NCBI GenBank assembly: GCA_023392945.1
Contig: JAEWNB010000003.1
Span: 1 to 19,008, forward strand
Direction of reading: 5' to 3'
Source of the DNA: Bacteroidota bacterium
GTDB taxonomy: Bacteria > Bacteroidota > Bacteroidia > Bacteroidales > WCHB1-69
Length of the DNA: 19,008 nucleotides
Shown here one piece after another: positions 6,460-15,376 of the stretch. Positions within the stretch are counted from its first letter, which is position 1; each line of letters begins with the position of its first letter. A program made the position numbers and the translations under genes. The notes under the pieces were generated by a model that was given only the letters and a program-made list of their open reading frames with translations, ran no database searches and was not told the origin of the DNA.

Positions 6460-9411
6460 ATGGAAGAAGAGAGGAAAATACCACGACTTGGAAAAGCAGC
6501 CGGTGAATTCAATGTTGGATCAAGTTCCATTGTTGCCCTTTTGAAGAAAAAAGGCATTAATATTGATGATACTCCCAATACGAAACTTACCCCTGAAATG
6601 TATGATATTCTGGTGAATGAATTTCAGGAAGAAAAAAAGATTAAGAGTGAAATTAAAAAAATTGATATTGGCGGTTTTGCCAAGGCTAAAACAGGTGAAG
6701 ATACAGAAACTATTTCTACACCCCCTGAAGTGCCTCAGCCTAAACAAGAAACTCAGGTTCAGCCTCTTCCGGTCACTCCCCCTAAAGAAAGTCATCCATA
6801 CAAGGTGGAAGTAAATACTCTTAAGATCGTTGGAAAAATTAATATAGAAGAGAGTTCGCCTAAGAAAAAAACTCAAAGCCCCCCACCCACAGAAACAACT
6901 CCTGAAATCATTGATGTTCCTGAAAAATTGATCGATGTTGAAAAAGAAACTGTTGTAGAAGAAATACCAACTACTAAAATTCAAAAGAAGAAACCTGAAC
7001 ATATCGATACTGTAGTTGAACCTATCAAAATTAAAATCAAAATTGTTGATAAGATTGATCCTGAAAATTTACCCGGGAAAAAGAAAAAGAGTAGTTCAAA
7101 ACAGAAAAAAGAGGTTGCTATTTCAGAACCCGAAATTCAACCTGCAGAAATAATTCCTGAACCCATAACTGAATCTCCCTCTGAAACAGTTCCTGAAACA
7201 GAAACTCCTGTTCCTGAAGAAGTTATTATTCCTGACACACAAAAAGAGTCGCCTGCTCCTGTTCATAAAATTGAACATATTGAAACTACCTATACTAAAC
7301 TACAGGCTCCCAAAATTATGGGCAAAATTGATTTACCTGTTGTAAAAATCAAAGAAAAAGAACCTGTAAAAAAAGATCCTGCTTCTCCTGAGACTTCCGA
7401 TGTAAATAAGAAAAACAAGAAGAGAAAAAGAATTAAATCGGCTATCATTAAACCCGGAAAGGATTCTGATAAGCTAGTCCATAAAAAACCTGAATTTCAA
7501 AAAGAGGAAATTTCTAAAGAGGATATTGACAGACAAATAAAAGAGACAATGCAACGTCTTGAACCGCTTGGAAAGTCCAAAACGTCAAAGCGAAGGAAAG
7601 AAAAAAGACAGCATATTCATGATGAAATGCGTGAACTCGAAAAACAGGAACTCGAAGAACAAAAAATACTAAAGGTTACTGAATTTATTACGGCTAATGA
7701 GTTGGCAACATTGATGAATGTATCTATAAACAAGATTATTGCAACTTGTATGAGTGTTGGACTAACAGTATCAATTAATCAACGCTTGGATGCTGAAACC
7801 ATTTCTTTGCTAACGGATGAATTTGGATATGAAGTGGAATTTGTTGGAGCAGACTCTGATGAGGATGCCGCTTTGCACGAAGTTGATAAACCCGAGGATT
7901 TGGAACCAAGGCACCCTGTTGTGGTTGTAATGGGACATGTCGATCATGGGAAAACTTCTTTGCTCGACTATGTCCGTAAATCAAATGTAATTGCCGGTGA
8001 AGCAGGCGGAATCACCCAACATATTGGGGCATATGAGGTTTCTCTACAAGATTGTAGAAAAATAACCTTTTTGGATACCCCCGGTCACGAGGCTTTTACC
8101 GCAATGCGTGCAAGAGGAGCTAAGGTGACAGACCTTTGTATTATTGTAATTGCCGCCGATGATTCAATTATGCCTCAGACAGTTGAAGCCATTAATCATG
8201 CCCAGGCTGCTGGCATTCCAATGGTATTTGCCATCACTAAAATTGATAAACCTACAGCCAATCCGGAAAAGATCAAGGAAGGATTAGCCAATATGAATAT
8301 TCTGGTTGAAGATTGGGGTGGTAAATTCCAATGTCAGGAAATTGATGCAAAACATGGGACTAATGTTAATGAACTTTTAGAAAAAGTGCTTTTAGAAGCT
8401 GAATTGCTTGAATTAAGTGCTAATCCTAATCGTGCGGGTATAGGCACAGTTATTGAGTCAGCCCTTGATAAAGGAAAAGGATATGTGGCAAAGGTTCTGG
8501 TTCAAAATGGCACTGTGAGAATTGGAGATCCAATCGTTGCCGGAGCTTGTTATGGGAAAGTCAGAACTCTTTATAATGAAAGAAATCAACAAATTAAATT
8601 TGCAGGTCCTGCTACTCCGGTCCTTTTACTTGGCTTGAATGGGGCTCCCCAGGCCGGGGATGTTTTCAAAGTGGCAAATTCTGAACACGACGCCAGAATA
8701 GCAGCTACCAAAAGAGCTCAGCTCACCCGCGAAATGGGATTAAGAACTCAAAAACATATTACACTGGATGAAATAGGACGAAGAATTGCCATTGGTGATT
8801 TTAAAGAACTTAATATTATTGTTAAAGGTGATGTCGACGGCTCAGTTGAAGCGCTTTCCGATTCCTTATTGAAATTGTCAACCGAACAGGTACAGGTAAA
8901 TGTAATTCACAAGTCCGTCGGAGCAGTGACCGAAAGTGATGTCTTGTTGGCTTCTGCTTCAAATGCCGTTATTATTGCGTTTCAGGTAAGACCTTCTCCC
9001 GGTTCTAGAAAACTAGCAGAACAGGAAGAAATTGATATCCGTATCTATTCGGTTATTTACAATGCTATCAACGAAATAAAAGACGCAATCGCAGGTATGC
9101 GTACTCCGGAAATTAAGGAGAAGATTATTTGTAATATCGAAGTCCGCGAAGTCTTTAAAATTACTAAAGTTGGAAACGTGGCCGGCTGTCTTGTGCTTGA
9201 TGGGAAGTTACAACGTAATTCAAAAATCCATCTTATCAGGGACGGTATTGTTATTTACACCGGAAAACTCGGATCTCTCAGAAGATTTAAAGATGATGTC
9301 AAAGAAGTTCTTGCCGGACAGGATTGTGGCTTGAATATTGAAAATTTCAACGATATCAAAGTAGGCGATATTATTGAAGGTTATGAAGAATATGAAGTTA
9401 AAGCTGTCTGA
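6460..9411 (+). CDS. infB: Translation initiation factor IF-2
   Basis: IF-2 is the GTPase that brings initiator fMet-tRNA to the 30S subunit and promotes 50S joining. The 983 residues comprise an N-terminal IF2_N helix (about 6-52, RLGKAAGEFNVGSSSIVALL), a long charged Pro/Glu/Lys linker (about 60-390), a second IF2_N segment (about 405-460), the G domain (about 486-655), domain II, the IF-2 domain and the C-terminal tRNA-binding domain. G1 is GHVDHGKT (492-499) and G3 is DTPGHE (539-544). G4 reads TKID (593-596) rather than the usual NKxD. The linker has three copies of a K-I-x-x-K-I-D/N motif near residues 122, 194 and 285. The start at 6460 gives a complete IF2_N. It is downstream of nusA as in many bacteria; pdxA follows after 62 bases. 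Confidence 0.97.
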   Translation: MEEERKIPRLGKAAGEFNVGSSSIVALLKKKGINIDDTPNTKLTPEMYDILVNEFQEEKKIKSEIKKIDIGGFAKAKTGEDTETISTPPEVPQPKQETQVQPLPVTPPKESHPYKVEVNTLKIVGKINIEESSPKKKTQSPPPTETTPEIIDVPEKLIDVEKETVVEEIPTTKIQKKKPEHIDTVVEPIKIKIKIVDKIDPENLPGKKKKSSSKQKKEVAISEPEIQPAEIIPEPITESPSETVPETETPVPEEVIIPDTQKESPAPVHKIEHIETTYTKLQAPKIMGKIDLPVVKIKEKEPVKKDPASPETSDVNKKNKKRKRIKSAIIKPGKDSDKLVHKKPEFQKEEISKEDIDRQIKETMQRLEPLGKSKTSKRRKEKRQHIHDEMRELEKQELEEQKILKVTEFITANELATLMNVSINKIIATCMSVGLTVSINQRLDAETISLLTDEFGYEVEFVGADSDEDAALHEVDKPEDLEPRHPVVVVMGHVDHGKTSLLDYVRKSNVIAGEAGGITQHIGAYEVSLQDCRKITFLDTPGHEAFTAMRARGAKVTDLCIIVIAADDSIMPQTVEAINHAQAAGIPMVFAITKIDKPTANPEKIKEGLANMNILVEDWGGKFQCQEIDAKHGTNVNELLEKVLLEAELLELSANPNRAGIGTVIESALDKGKGYVAKVLVQNGTVRIGDPIVAGACYGKVRTLYNERNQQIKFAGPATPVLLLGLNGAPQAGDVFKVANSEHDARIAATKRAQLTREMGLRTQKHITLDEIGRRIAIGDFKELNIIVKGDVDGSVEALSDSLLKLSTEQVQVNVIHKSVGAVTESDVLLASASNAVIIAFQVRPSPGSRKLAEQEEIDIRIYSVIYNAINEIKDAIAGMRTPEIKEKIICNIEVREVFKITKVGNVAGCLVLDGKLQRNSKIHLIRDGIVIYTGKLGSLRRFKDDVKEVLAGQDCGLNIENFNDIKVGDIIEGYEEYEVKAV

Positions 9412-9473
9412 TTTGTTTCGTTTTGTTTACTTTCATTAATTGTGAAGTTTGTATCCTATTAATCTGATTTATT

Positions 9474-10487
9474 ATGGCAGAAAATTCGTTATTTAAAATT
9501 GGAATTACTCAAGGTGATATCAATGGCATTGGGTATGAAGTTATCATGAAAGCATTGTGTGATAATAAAATACTGGATTTGTGCACACCCATTGTATATG
9601 GATTGGCAAAAGTTGCCAGCTACCATAGAAAGACTCTTGAACTAGGTGATTTCGCCTTTCATTTTATAAAATCTGCCGATCAGGCCTCTTTAAAAAGCAG
9701 CAACCTTATTAATCTGCTGGACAATGAAGTTAAGATTGAGTTGGGGGTTTCTACAGAAATTGCTGGCCAAATGTCTGAGTTGGCTCTTAATAGTGCCTGC
9801 CGCGATCTGAAAAATAAATTGATTGATGCTATTGTAACCGGTCCGATTAATAAAAATAATATTCAGTCTGAGTCTTTTAAATTTTCGGGACATACCGAAT
9901 ATTTGACTAATTTTTTTAATGCTCCCGAAACTATGATGATGATGGTTGCTGATAATATTCGTATCGGTTTTGTTACAAATCATCTTCCTATTGCCAAAAT
10001 TTCTGAGGAAATAAACAAAGATTTGATATTGAAAAAATTACGTGTTTTGAATCATTCTCTTGTTACTGATTTTGCTTGTACTAATCCAAGAATTGCTGTC
10101 TTAGCTCTGAATCCTCATGGCGGTGATCATAATTTAATCGGAAAAGAAGAAACAGATTCTATTATTCCTGCAATTAATAAGGCTTTTGATGAAAAAATAA
10201 ATGCTTTTGGACCGTTTCCGGCAGATGGTTTCTTTGGTTCAGGAAAGTTCTTTCAATATGATGCTGTTTTAGCTATGTATCATGATCAGGGGATGATTCC
10301 CTTTAAATTACTCTCAATGGAAGAAGGAGTGAATTATACAGCCGGATTGCCGATTGTCAGAACTTCTCCATCACATGGAACAGCCTATGACTTGGCAGGG
10401 AAAAACATAGCTTCTCCGCAATCAATGCGAAATGCTATTTATTTGGCAATTGATATCTTGAGAAATAGAAAAAGGTGGGATAATTAA
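9474..10487 (+). CDS. pdxA: 4-hydroxythreonine-4-phosphate dehydrogenase
   Basis: PdxA oxidises 4-phosphohydroxy-L-threonine with NAD(P)+ in the deoxyxylulose-5-phosphate-dependent route to pyridoxal 5'-phosphate. The 337-residue protein starts with the family's GITQGDINGIGYE (10-22) and contains VTGPINKNNI (121-130) and SGHTEYL (138-144). Candidate metal-binding histidines are His170 (TNHLP), His215 (NPHGGD) and His270 (YHDQG). It ends with GLPIVRTSPSHGTAYDLAGK (291-310). The family often has NPHAGE where this one has NPHGGD, a conservative difference. It is on the same strand 62 bases after infB with no terminator seen between, so it may be read through from the nusA promoter. A hairpin lies 39 bases after its stop. 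Confidence 0.95.
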   Translation: MAENSLFKIGITQGDINGIGYEVIMKALCDNKILDLCTPIVYGLAKVASYHRKTLELGDFAFHFIKSADQASLKSSNLINLLDNEVKIELGVSTEIAGQMSELALNSACRDLKNKLIDAIVTGPINKNNIQSESFKFSGHTEYLTNFFNAPETMMMMVADNIRIGFVTNHLPIAKISEEINKDLILKKLRVLNHSLVTDFACTNPRIAVLALNPHGGDHNLIGKEETDSIIPAINKAFDEKINAFGPFPADGFFGSGKFFQYDAVLAMYHDQGMIPFKLLSMEEGVNYTAGLPIVRTSPSHGTAYDLAGKNIASPQSMRNAIYLAIDILRNRKRWDN

Positions 10488-10526
10488 TTTGGAAATTTGC
10501 TATTTTTTAATTGGTTATAATATATT

Positions 10527-10554
10527 AATGTAAAAGCTACTTGATTTTTACATT
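10527..10554 (+). terminator. Possible terminator hairpin after pdxA
   Basis: AATGTAAAA (10527-10535) pairs perfectly with TTTTACATT (10546-10554) over 9 bp. The stem is almost all A-T and is not followed by a long T run, so termination strength is doubtful. The rest of 10488-10772 holds no gene that I can see. Confidence 0.35.
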
Positions 10555-10685
10555 TGAAATGAACAGTAGTTTCTTTTAGTATCAAATAATAACAACTTAT
10601 CCGATTATTCTTTTCTGTCTATATTAAATATCTGAGGAATAATATGGATTTATCAGAAATTAATTTATTGCAACATAAAATATTG

Positions 10686-10693
10686 TATATTTG
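10686..10693 (+). promoter_or_regulatory. -7 box (TATATTTG) upstream of the lipoprotein gene
   Basis: TATATTTG matches TAnnTTTG exactly. A TTG at 10668-10670 is only 15 bases upstream, shorter than usual, so the -33 element is unsure. The box implies a 5' leader of roughly 70 bases before the ATG at 10773. Confidence 0.5.
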
Positions 10694-10772
10694 TCATTAA
10701 ATAAATTTAGATGAAAGCTATGTCAATCTCAAACTTATTTATTTATAGTATTAACATTTAAAATTTTACATT

Positions 10773-11225
10773 ATGAAAAAAATCGGAATTTCAGTTTTAT
10801 TATTTGCACTTTTTTCTTTAATGTCATGTAGTACAGTTTCAACCATTACAAGCAGTGATGCTGCCGCCACAGCTGCAGGGGTGTCTTGTGGAAAAACATT
10901 GGCAAGTCTCTATTCACAATATAAATCAACCGGCAAAATTAATATGACTAGTTCAAACACACTCCTTAAAGTAGTGGAATTGGCAACCTACACTAAAGCA
11001 CTCAGGGATAATAAGAATAATGCTACTTACAAAAAAGCTTTTGCTGCCGGATTAGTTACAGGATCCAGTGGATTGGTAATTAACACTAATTCCATGTCAA
11101 CAGTAAATTCATTATTATCGCTTACCGGATTAAACAGCATCACTTCTTCTACTTCTGCCACTTCAACTGCCGCTGTCAATGTTGCCACAGGCTTAGTTAA
11201 TTTGTTCAAAGTACTCAAGGGATAA
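10773..11225 (+). CDS. Small predicted lipoprotein, function unknown
   Basis: The 150-residue product begins with a typical lipoprotein signal: MKK, a hydrophobic core, then the lipobox LMSC with the modified cysteine at residue 19 and serine after it. The mature protein is about 130 residues, rich in Ser, Thr, Ala and Asn. It has a second cysteine (VSCGKTLASLYSQYKSTGK), a central predicted helix (LLKVVELATYTKALRDN) and a Thr/Ser/Ala-rich tail ending NVATGLVNLFKVLKG. I do not recognise a named domain. The alternation of short helical and Ser/Thr-rich stretches suggests a small secreted envelope protein tethered to a membrane. It stands alone with about 285 bases before and 221 after it, and has its own likely promoter. 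Confidence 0.8.
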   Translation: MKKIGISVLLFALFSLMSCSTVSTITSSDAAATAAGVSCGKTLASLYSQYKSTGKINMTSSNTLLKVVELATYTKALRDNKNNATYKKAFAAGLVTGSSGLVINTNSMSTVNSLLSLTGLNSITSSTSATSTAAVNVATGLVNLFKVLKG

Positions 11226-11412
11226 TTTTAATCTACATATCAAACGCAGATTATTACAACATTATCTGATACATTTCAGGGTTTACATTTTTGCAGATAA
11301 TCTGTTGATAATGTTTTAACTAAATAATAGTATCATTTTATAAATGATAATCCATTAAAAACTATTATACTATATTACTATTTTCCTCTTTACCATGATA
11401 TTTATTTTTTCG

Positions 11413-11420
11413 TATTTTTG
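11413..11420 (+). promoter_or_regulatory. -7 box (TATTTTTG) upstream of ftsX
   Basis: TATTTTTG lies 26 bases before the ftsX ATG, the expected place for the promoter of the ftsX-DUF3098-uppP-truB cluster. No TTG is found at the -33 spacing. Confidence 0.5.
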
Positions 11421-11446
11421 CCAACAGTAAATTATTATCATCATAT

Positions 11447-12328
11447 ATGACCAAATATCCGGATTCAATTGACAAGATTACCAAAGCCCGTCTCCGTTTT
11501 TCGGCTTTTGGATCTATTTTCAGCATCGCCCTCACCATGTTTCTTATCGGCATGTTGGTTTTCTTTGCTTTTTTTTCCACTCAGTATATCCATAATATCT
11601 CTAAAAAAATTGAGATGGAGATATTGTTCTATTCCGAAATTAAAGAAGCCGATATTATGGCACTAGAACAAGAAATGAAATTAGAGCCATTTATTTCTTC
11701 TTCCCGTGTTTCGTCGCGTGCTGATAATACCCAAGAAGCTATTAAAACTATTGGAAATAATTATACTGAAATCATTACCAACCCTATTAATGCTTCCATT
11801 ATTATCAGTGTTAACCCCGACTATGCCAATGCGGACTCTCTTCGTATCATCTCCAAAAGAATAAAACAAAATCAGGCTGTGCAGGATGTTCAGTATCCAA
11901 AATTTATTGTGCAGTCCTTCTATAGCAGCTATACTTATCAAATTGTCATTACCGGTATCTGTGTGCTTTTTATGATAATTTCAATGTTATTGATTGCCAA
12001 CTCCATAAGACTAAATATCTATGCAAAGAGATTCAATATTAGAAGTATGCTACTGGTTGGAGCCACCCGTGGTTATGTCAGAAGACCTTTTATATTCAAA
12101 GGTTTTGTGCAAGGTGTTTGGGGAGGATTTATTGCCCTTATTTTCCTCGGCTTTGTTTTGTATCAAGGGAACCTCTATTTACCTGAATTTATTGATTTCT
12201 CTTACATTTTAAATATTTCCCTGATATTATTGGGAATATTTGTCTTCAGCATACTCTTTACCATTTTTGTATCCGTCATATCCGTGAATAAATATATAAA
12301 AATGAAACTGGACCGTCTATATTTATAA
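11447..12328 (+). CDS. ftsX: Cell division protein FtsX
   Basis: FtsX is the membrane half of the FtsEX complex, an ABC-type machine that couples division to activation of peptidoglycan hydrolases. The 293-residue protein has the family's plan: a short cytoplasmic N-terminus, TM1 (about 22-44), a periplasmic domain (about 45-165), then TM2 (166-188), TM3 (217-240) and TM4 (256-281). The cytoplasmic loop has NIRSMLLVGATRGYVRRPF (197-215), the conserved FtsX segment with the L-VGAT core. ftsE, the ATPase partner, is not in this window. The periplasmic loop begins QYIHNISKKIEMEILFYSE, like other Bacteroidetes FtsX proteins. DUF3098 follows after 20 bases, uppP and truB next, consistent with one operon. 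Confidence 0.93.
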   Translation: MTKYPDSIDKITKARLRFSAFGSIFSIALTMFLIGMLVFFAFFSTQYIHNISKKIEMEILFYSEIKEADIMALEQEMKLEPFISSSRVSSRADNTQEAIKTIGNNYTEIITNPINASIIISVNPDYANADSLRIISKRIKQNQAVQDVQYPKFIVQSFYSSYTYQIVITGICVLFMIISMLLIANSIRLNIYAKRFNIRSMLLVGATRGYVRRPFIFKGFVQGVWGGFIALIFLGFVLYQGNLYLPEFIDFSYILNISLILLGIFVFSILFTIFVSVISVNKYIKMKLDRLYL

Positions 12329-12348
12329 ATATCTAACATTATTAAATT

Positions 12349-12672
12349 ATGGCACAAATTATAAATGTTGAAAAAAAAGAACCATTAAAACCCAATATTT
12401 CCAAGCAGAATAATGCTGTAAATAAGCCCCCTTTATTTAGAAAAATGAATTATATTCTAATGGTAGCCGGCGTTATTATTCTTGTTTTAGGCTATATTTT
12501 GTTCAGTGGAGGAAAAGCTCCCGGTGATGCTGAATTTAACCCTGAGATTTTTAATACCCAGCGACTAATTGTAGCTCCTACGTTGATGCTCTTAGGATTG
12601 GTTACTGAAATTTTTGCCATCATGTATCATCCGAGGCAAAAGAAAGAAAATGAACCTGAAGTTGAAAAATAA
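12349..12672 (+). CDS. DUF3098 small membrane protein
   Basis: This 107-residue protein has a polar N-terminus, then MNYILMVAGVIILVLGYILFSGG (about 34-56, TM1), a short loop with FNPEIFNTQRLIVAPT (about 63-78), a second hydrophobic segment (about 76-93) and a charged tail. The NYILM..G..I..LG..L..GG and FNPEIF..QR..VAP motifs are those of DUF3098, a Bacteroidetes family commonly found between ftsX and uppP. No biochemical role is known to me. Its fixed place between a division protein and the undecaprenyl pyrophosphate phosphatase suggests an envelope-related task, which is inference from position only. Confidence 0.88.
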   Translation: MAQIINVEKKEPLKPNISKQNNAVNKPPLFRKMNYILMVAGVIILVLGYILFSGGKAPGDAEFNPEIFNTQRLIVAPTLMLLGLVTEIFAIMYHPRQKKENEPEVEK

Positions 12673-12699
12673 GGTAACTTTTTTATTTTTTTCTCAATT

Positions 12700-13494
12700 A
12701 TGGATATACTAAGGGCCATTATTTTAGGTCTTATTCAAGGACTAACAGAATTTTTACCAATCAGCAGTAGCGGCCATCTCATTATCGGGAAAGAGCTGCT
12801 CGGTCTTACCTCAAATGAAAATATTGTTTTCGAAACTGTCGTTCATGCAGCCACAGTACTAAGTACTATCACTATTTTGTGGAAAGAAATTTCGAACCTT
12901 TTTGTTAAGTTTTTCAAGTTTAAGTGGAATCCGGAAACACAATACATTGCTAAAATCTTTTTATCGATGATACCTGTGATGATTGTTGGTTTCTTTTTTA
13001 AAGATACTGTTGAAAGCTTTTTCGGTGAAGGTCTTCTTCTTGTCGGTATTATGCTTTTAGTGACCGCTGTTTTGCTTTCTATGACCACTTTTGTGAAATT
13101 TAAAGAACGTAAAAGTGTTGGCTTTGGCTCTGCATTCATCATTGGTATTTCTCAGGCAATTGCAGTACTACCCGGGTTATCACGTTCCGGAGCAACCATA
13201 TCTACAGGCTTATTGCTGGGTGTCAAAAAAGAAGAAATCGCTCAATTTTCTTTTCTAATGGTACTTATCCCTATTCTGGGAGAAACATTTCTAGGAATCG
13301 TTGGTGGTGAATTTTCAGTTGTCTCATCAGGTATTCCAGCAGCATCTCTTTTAGCCGGCTTTATAGCTGCCTATTTGGCAGGACTCTTTGCTTGTAAATT
13401 CATGATTAATTTGGTAAAACGAATCAACCTGATTTGGTTTGCTATTTACTGTGCAATTATTGGTTCTATAGCAATTATCTTTTCTCTATGTTAA
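12700..13494 (+). CDS. uppP: Undecaprenyl-diphosphatase UppP (BacA type)
   Basis: UppP removes the terminal phosphate from undecaprenyl pyrophosphate in the membrane, regenerating the lipid carrier for peptidoglycan and other envelope polymers; overexpression in other bacteria gives bacitracin resistance. The 264-residue protein is polytopic and has both signatures: QGLTEFLPISSSGHLII at residues 13-29 (with the E/Q-rich motif, Glu17) and LPGLSRSGAT at 157-166 (Arg162). Length matches the family. The gene follows DUF3098 by 27 bases, and its TAA overlaps the proposed start of truB by 7 bases, so translational coupling is likely. Confidence 0.96.
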   Translation: MDILRAIILGLIQGLTEFLPISSSGHLIIGKELLGLTSNENIVFETVVHAATVLSTITILWKEISNLFVKFFKFKWNPETQYIAKIFLSMIPVMIVGFFFKDTVESFFGEGLLLVGIMLLVTAVLLSMTTFVKFKERKSVGFGSAFIIGISQAIAVLPGLSRSGATISTGLLLGVKKEEIAQFSFLMVLIPILGETFLGIVGGEFSVVSSGIPAASLLAGFIAAYLAGLFACKFMINLVKRINLIWFAIYCAIIGSIAIIFSLC

Positions 13495-14192
13495 AAAAGA
13501 TGATTCACGAGTCAAGATTTACCTTGCCACCCTTAGATTTGAATCTGGAAGGGGATGTTCTTGTGTTTGACAAACCTTATAAGTGCACTTCTTTCGACCT
13601 CGTCAGTAAAGTAAAAAAGATGATTAGAAGAGAGTACGAAACAAAAATCAAAGTAGGTCATGCCGGCACACTAGATCCCTTAGCCACCGGAGTTCTCATC
13701 ATCTGCATTGGTTCTTTTACAAAAAAAATAGATAGTTATCAGGCTCTCGAAAAAGAATATACCGGAACGCTACTTTTAGGTGCCACAACCCCAAGTTTCG
13801 ATCTGGAAAAACCTGTAGATGAAACTTTTCCCTATTTGCATATAACAGAAGAGATGGTTCACCTAGCCACAAAAAACTTTCTCGGTGAGATTCAACAGAT
13901 TCCTCCTCAATTTTCAGCTATTCGAATTGATGGAAAACGCGCCTTTGATTTTGCAAGAAAAGGGGAAGAAGTTGATATTAAGTCGCGAACAATTACTATC
14001 CGCGAGTTTGAAATTACGCGGTTTTCTTTGCCGGAAATTGATTTTCGCATTGTTTGCTCTAAAGGAACCTATATCCGTTCAATTGCGCGCGATTTTGGTG
14101 ATGCGTTGAAAAGCGGATCACATCTTACTGCCCTTAGGAGAACCAGAATTGGCGAATTTAGGGTAGAGGATGCAATTAAAGTTCTCGAATGA
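13488..14192 (+). CDS. truB: tRNA pseudouridine(55) synthase TruB
   Basis: TruB converts uridine 55 in the T loop of tRNAs to pseudouridine. The catalytic block is GHAGTLDPLATGVLI (58-70), with the nucleophile Asp63 in GTLDPLA. Upstream EGDVLVFDKPYKCTSFDLV (21-39) is the typical N-terminus, and KGTYIRSIARDFG plus LTALRRTRIGEF mark the C-terminal part of the fold. I start at 13488, inside the uppP stop (ATGTTAA, 7-base overlap), giving 234 residues. ATG 13500 is also possible. A longer reading frame from 13434 would add residues out of uppP coding sequence and is unlikely. No separate promoter is seen, so it should be co-transcribed with uppP. Confidence 0.94.
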   Translation: MLKKMIHESRFTLPPLDLNLEGDVLVFDKPYKCTSFDLVSKVKKMIRREYETKIKVGHAGTLDPLATGVLIICIGSFTKKIDSYQALEKEYTGTLLLGATTPSFDLEKPVDETFPYLHITEEMVHLATKNFLGEIQQIPPQFSAIRIDGKRAFDFARKGEEVDIKSRTITIREFEITRFSLPEIDFRIVCSKGTYIRSIARDFGDALKSGSHLTALRRTRIGEFRVEDAIKVLE

Positions 14193-14261
14193 TTTCAAAA
14201 TAATTAATTTTTTGTCAATATTCTTTTAATAAGCTGTTGATAATTTAATACTTAGTGCCCC

Positions 14262-14292
14262 TTGACAAAGCCCTCATAAAATAGTATCTTTG
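14262..14292 (+). promoter_or_regulatory. Strong Bacteroidetes-type promoter for queA-purM-purN-guaA
   Basis: TTGACA at 14262-14267 and TATCTTTG at 14285-14292 match the -33 and TAnnTTTG -7 boxes. The gap between TTG and TA is 20 bases, which is ideal. The expected transcript starts a few bases later, leaving a short A-rich leader before the queA ATG at 14312. This is the best-formed promoter in the window. Confidence 0.8.
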
Positions 14293-14311
14293 CCGCGCAA
14301 AAAAAAAGTAA

Positions 14312-15367
14312 ATGAAGTTATCCCAATTTAAGTATTTCTTACCGCAAGAACAAATTGCTTTGTTCCCAACTGACGAACGTGACGAATCCCGTTTAATGAT
14401 TCTTAATAGAAAAAAACAGACTATCGAACATAAAATATTTAAAGATATTATTGATTATTTTGATGAAGGTGATCTTTTTGTTACAAATAACACTAAGGTT
14501 TTCCCGGCCCTTCTATACGGAGAAAAAGAAAAAACCGGTGCCAAAATCAGAGTATTTCTTTTGAGAGAACTGGACGAAGAAAGCCGATTATGGGACGTAT
14601 TAGTTGATCCTGCCCGTAAAATAAGGATTGGAAATAAACTCTATTTTGGTGAAGATGATAGTCTGATTGCTGAAGTTATTGACAACACAACCTCACGGGG
14701 CAGAACTCTGCGATTTCTCTTTGACGGTGATCATGATGCATTCAAATTAAAACTTAGAGAGTACGGATCAACTCCACTGCCGGAAGATATCCAGAAACTT
14801 AGAGATATAATGCCTGAAGATGAACAATACTATCAGACCATTTATGCAAAACATGAAGGTGCTGTTGCTGCCCCTGCTTCCGGATTCCATTTTAGTCGTG
14901 AACTTATTAAAAGACTTGAATTAAAAGGTATTGATTTTGCTGAAATAACTCTTCATGCCGGACTTGGCAATTTTAGAGAAATTGATGTTGAGGATCTCAC
15001 TAAGCATAAAACAGATTCCGAACAAATGATAATTTCTGAGAAAACTGCCGAAATTATCAATACTGTTAAAGACTCTAAAAATAAAATCTGTGTTATCGGT
15101 ACTACTGCCATGAAAGCACTGGAATCTTCTGTATATACAACCGGTCATGTTAAACCATATGAAGGCTGGACAAATAAGTTTATTTTTCCACCTTATACTT
15201 TTATGGTAGCCGATGCTATGGTGACCAACTTTCATCCTTCCCAGAGTCCAATGCTAATGATGGTAGCAGCTTTTGGCGGATACGAATTTGTAATGAAAGC
15301 TTATAAGGAAGCTGTTGCCATGAAGTACAGATTCCTCACTTACGGCGATGCAATGTTGATTATATAA
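14312..15367 (+). CDS. queA: S-adenosylmethionine:tRNA ribosyltransferase-isomerase QueA
   Basis: QueA moves and isomerises the ribosyl part of S-adenosylmethionine onto 7-aminomethyl-7-deazaguanine in tRNA, forming epoxyqueuosine. The 351-residue protein has the full family plan: KLSQFKYFLPQEQIALFP (2-19), DERDESRLM (22-30), VTNNTKVFPALLYG (about 56-69), GAVAAPASGFHFS (about 185-197), EITLHAGLGNFREIDVEDL, TKHKTDSEQM, a GTTAMKALES segment, FIFPPYTFMVADAMVTNFH, and the usual end RFLTYGDAMLII. QueA is often near truB in this phylum, and here it begins a new transcript 119 bases after truB. purM follows after 9 bases. Supply of preQ1 or queuosine precursors is not encoded nearby. Confidence 0.96.
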   Translation: MKLSQFKYFLPQEQIALFPTDERDESRLMILNRKKQTIEHKIFKDIIDYFDEGDLFVTNNTKVFPALLYGEKEKTGAKIRVFLLRELDEESRLWDVLVDPARKIRIGNKLYFGEDDSLIAEVIDNTTSRGRTLRFLFDGDHDAFKLKLREYGSTPLPEDIQKLRDIMPEDEQYYQTIYAKHEGAVAAPASGFHFSRELIKRLELKGIDFAEITLHAGLGNFREIDVEDLTKHKTDSEQMIISEKTAEIINTVKDSKNKICVIGTTAMKALESSVYTTGHVKPYEGWTNKFIFPPYTFMVADAMVTNFHPSQSPMLMMVAAFGGYEFVMKAYKEAVAMKYRFLTYGDAMLII

Positions 15368-15376
15368 TACTACATA

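Noticed and set aside
6520..7002. 160-codon minus-strand frame within infB
   Set aside because: It is an antisense shadow of the Lys/Glu/Pro-rich linker, giving a Phe/Asn/Leu-rich peptide with no domain.
13434..13487. Longer start for truB
   Set aside because: It would overlap uppP by about 60 bases and add hydrophobic residues not seen in TruB; ATG 13488 fits better.
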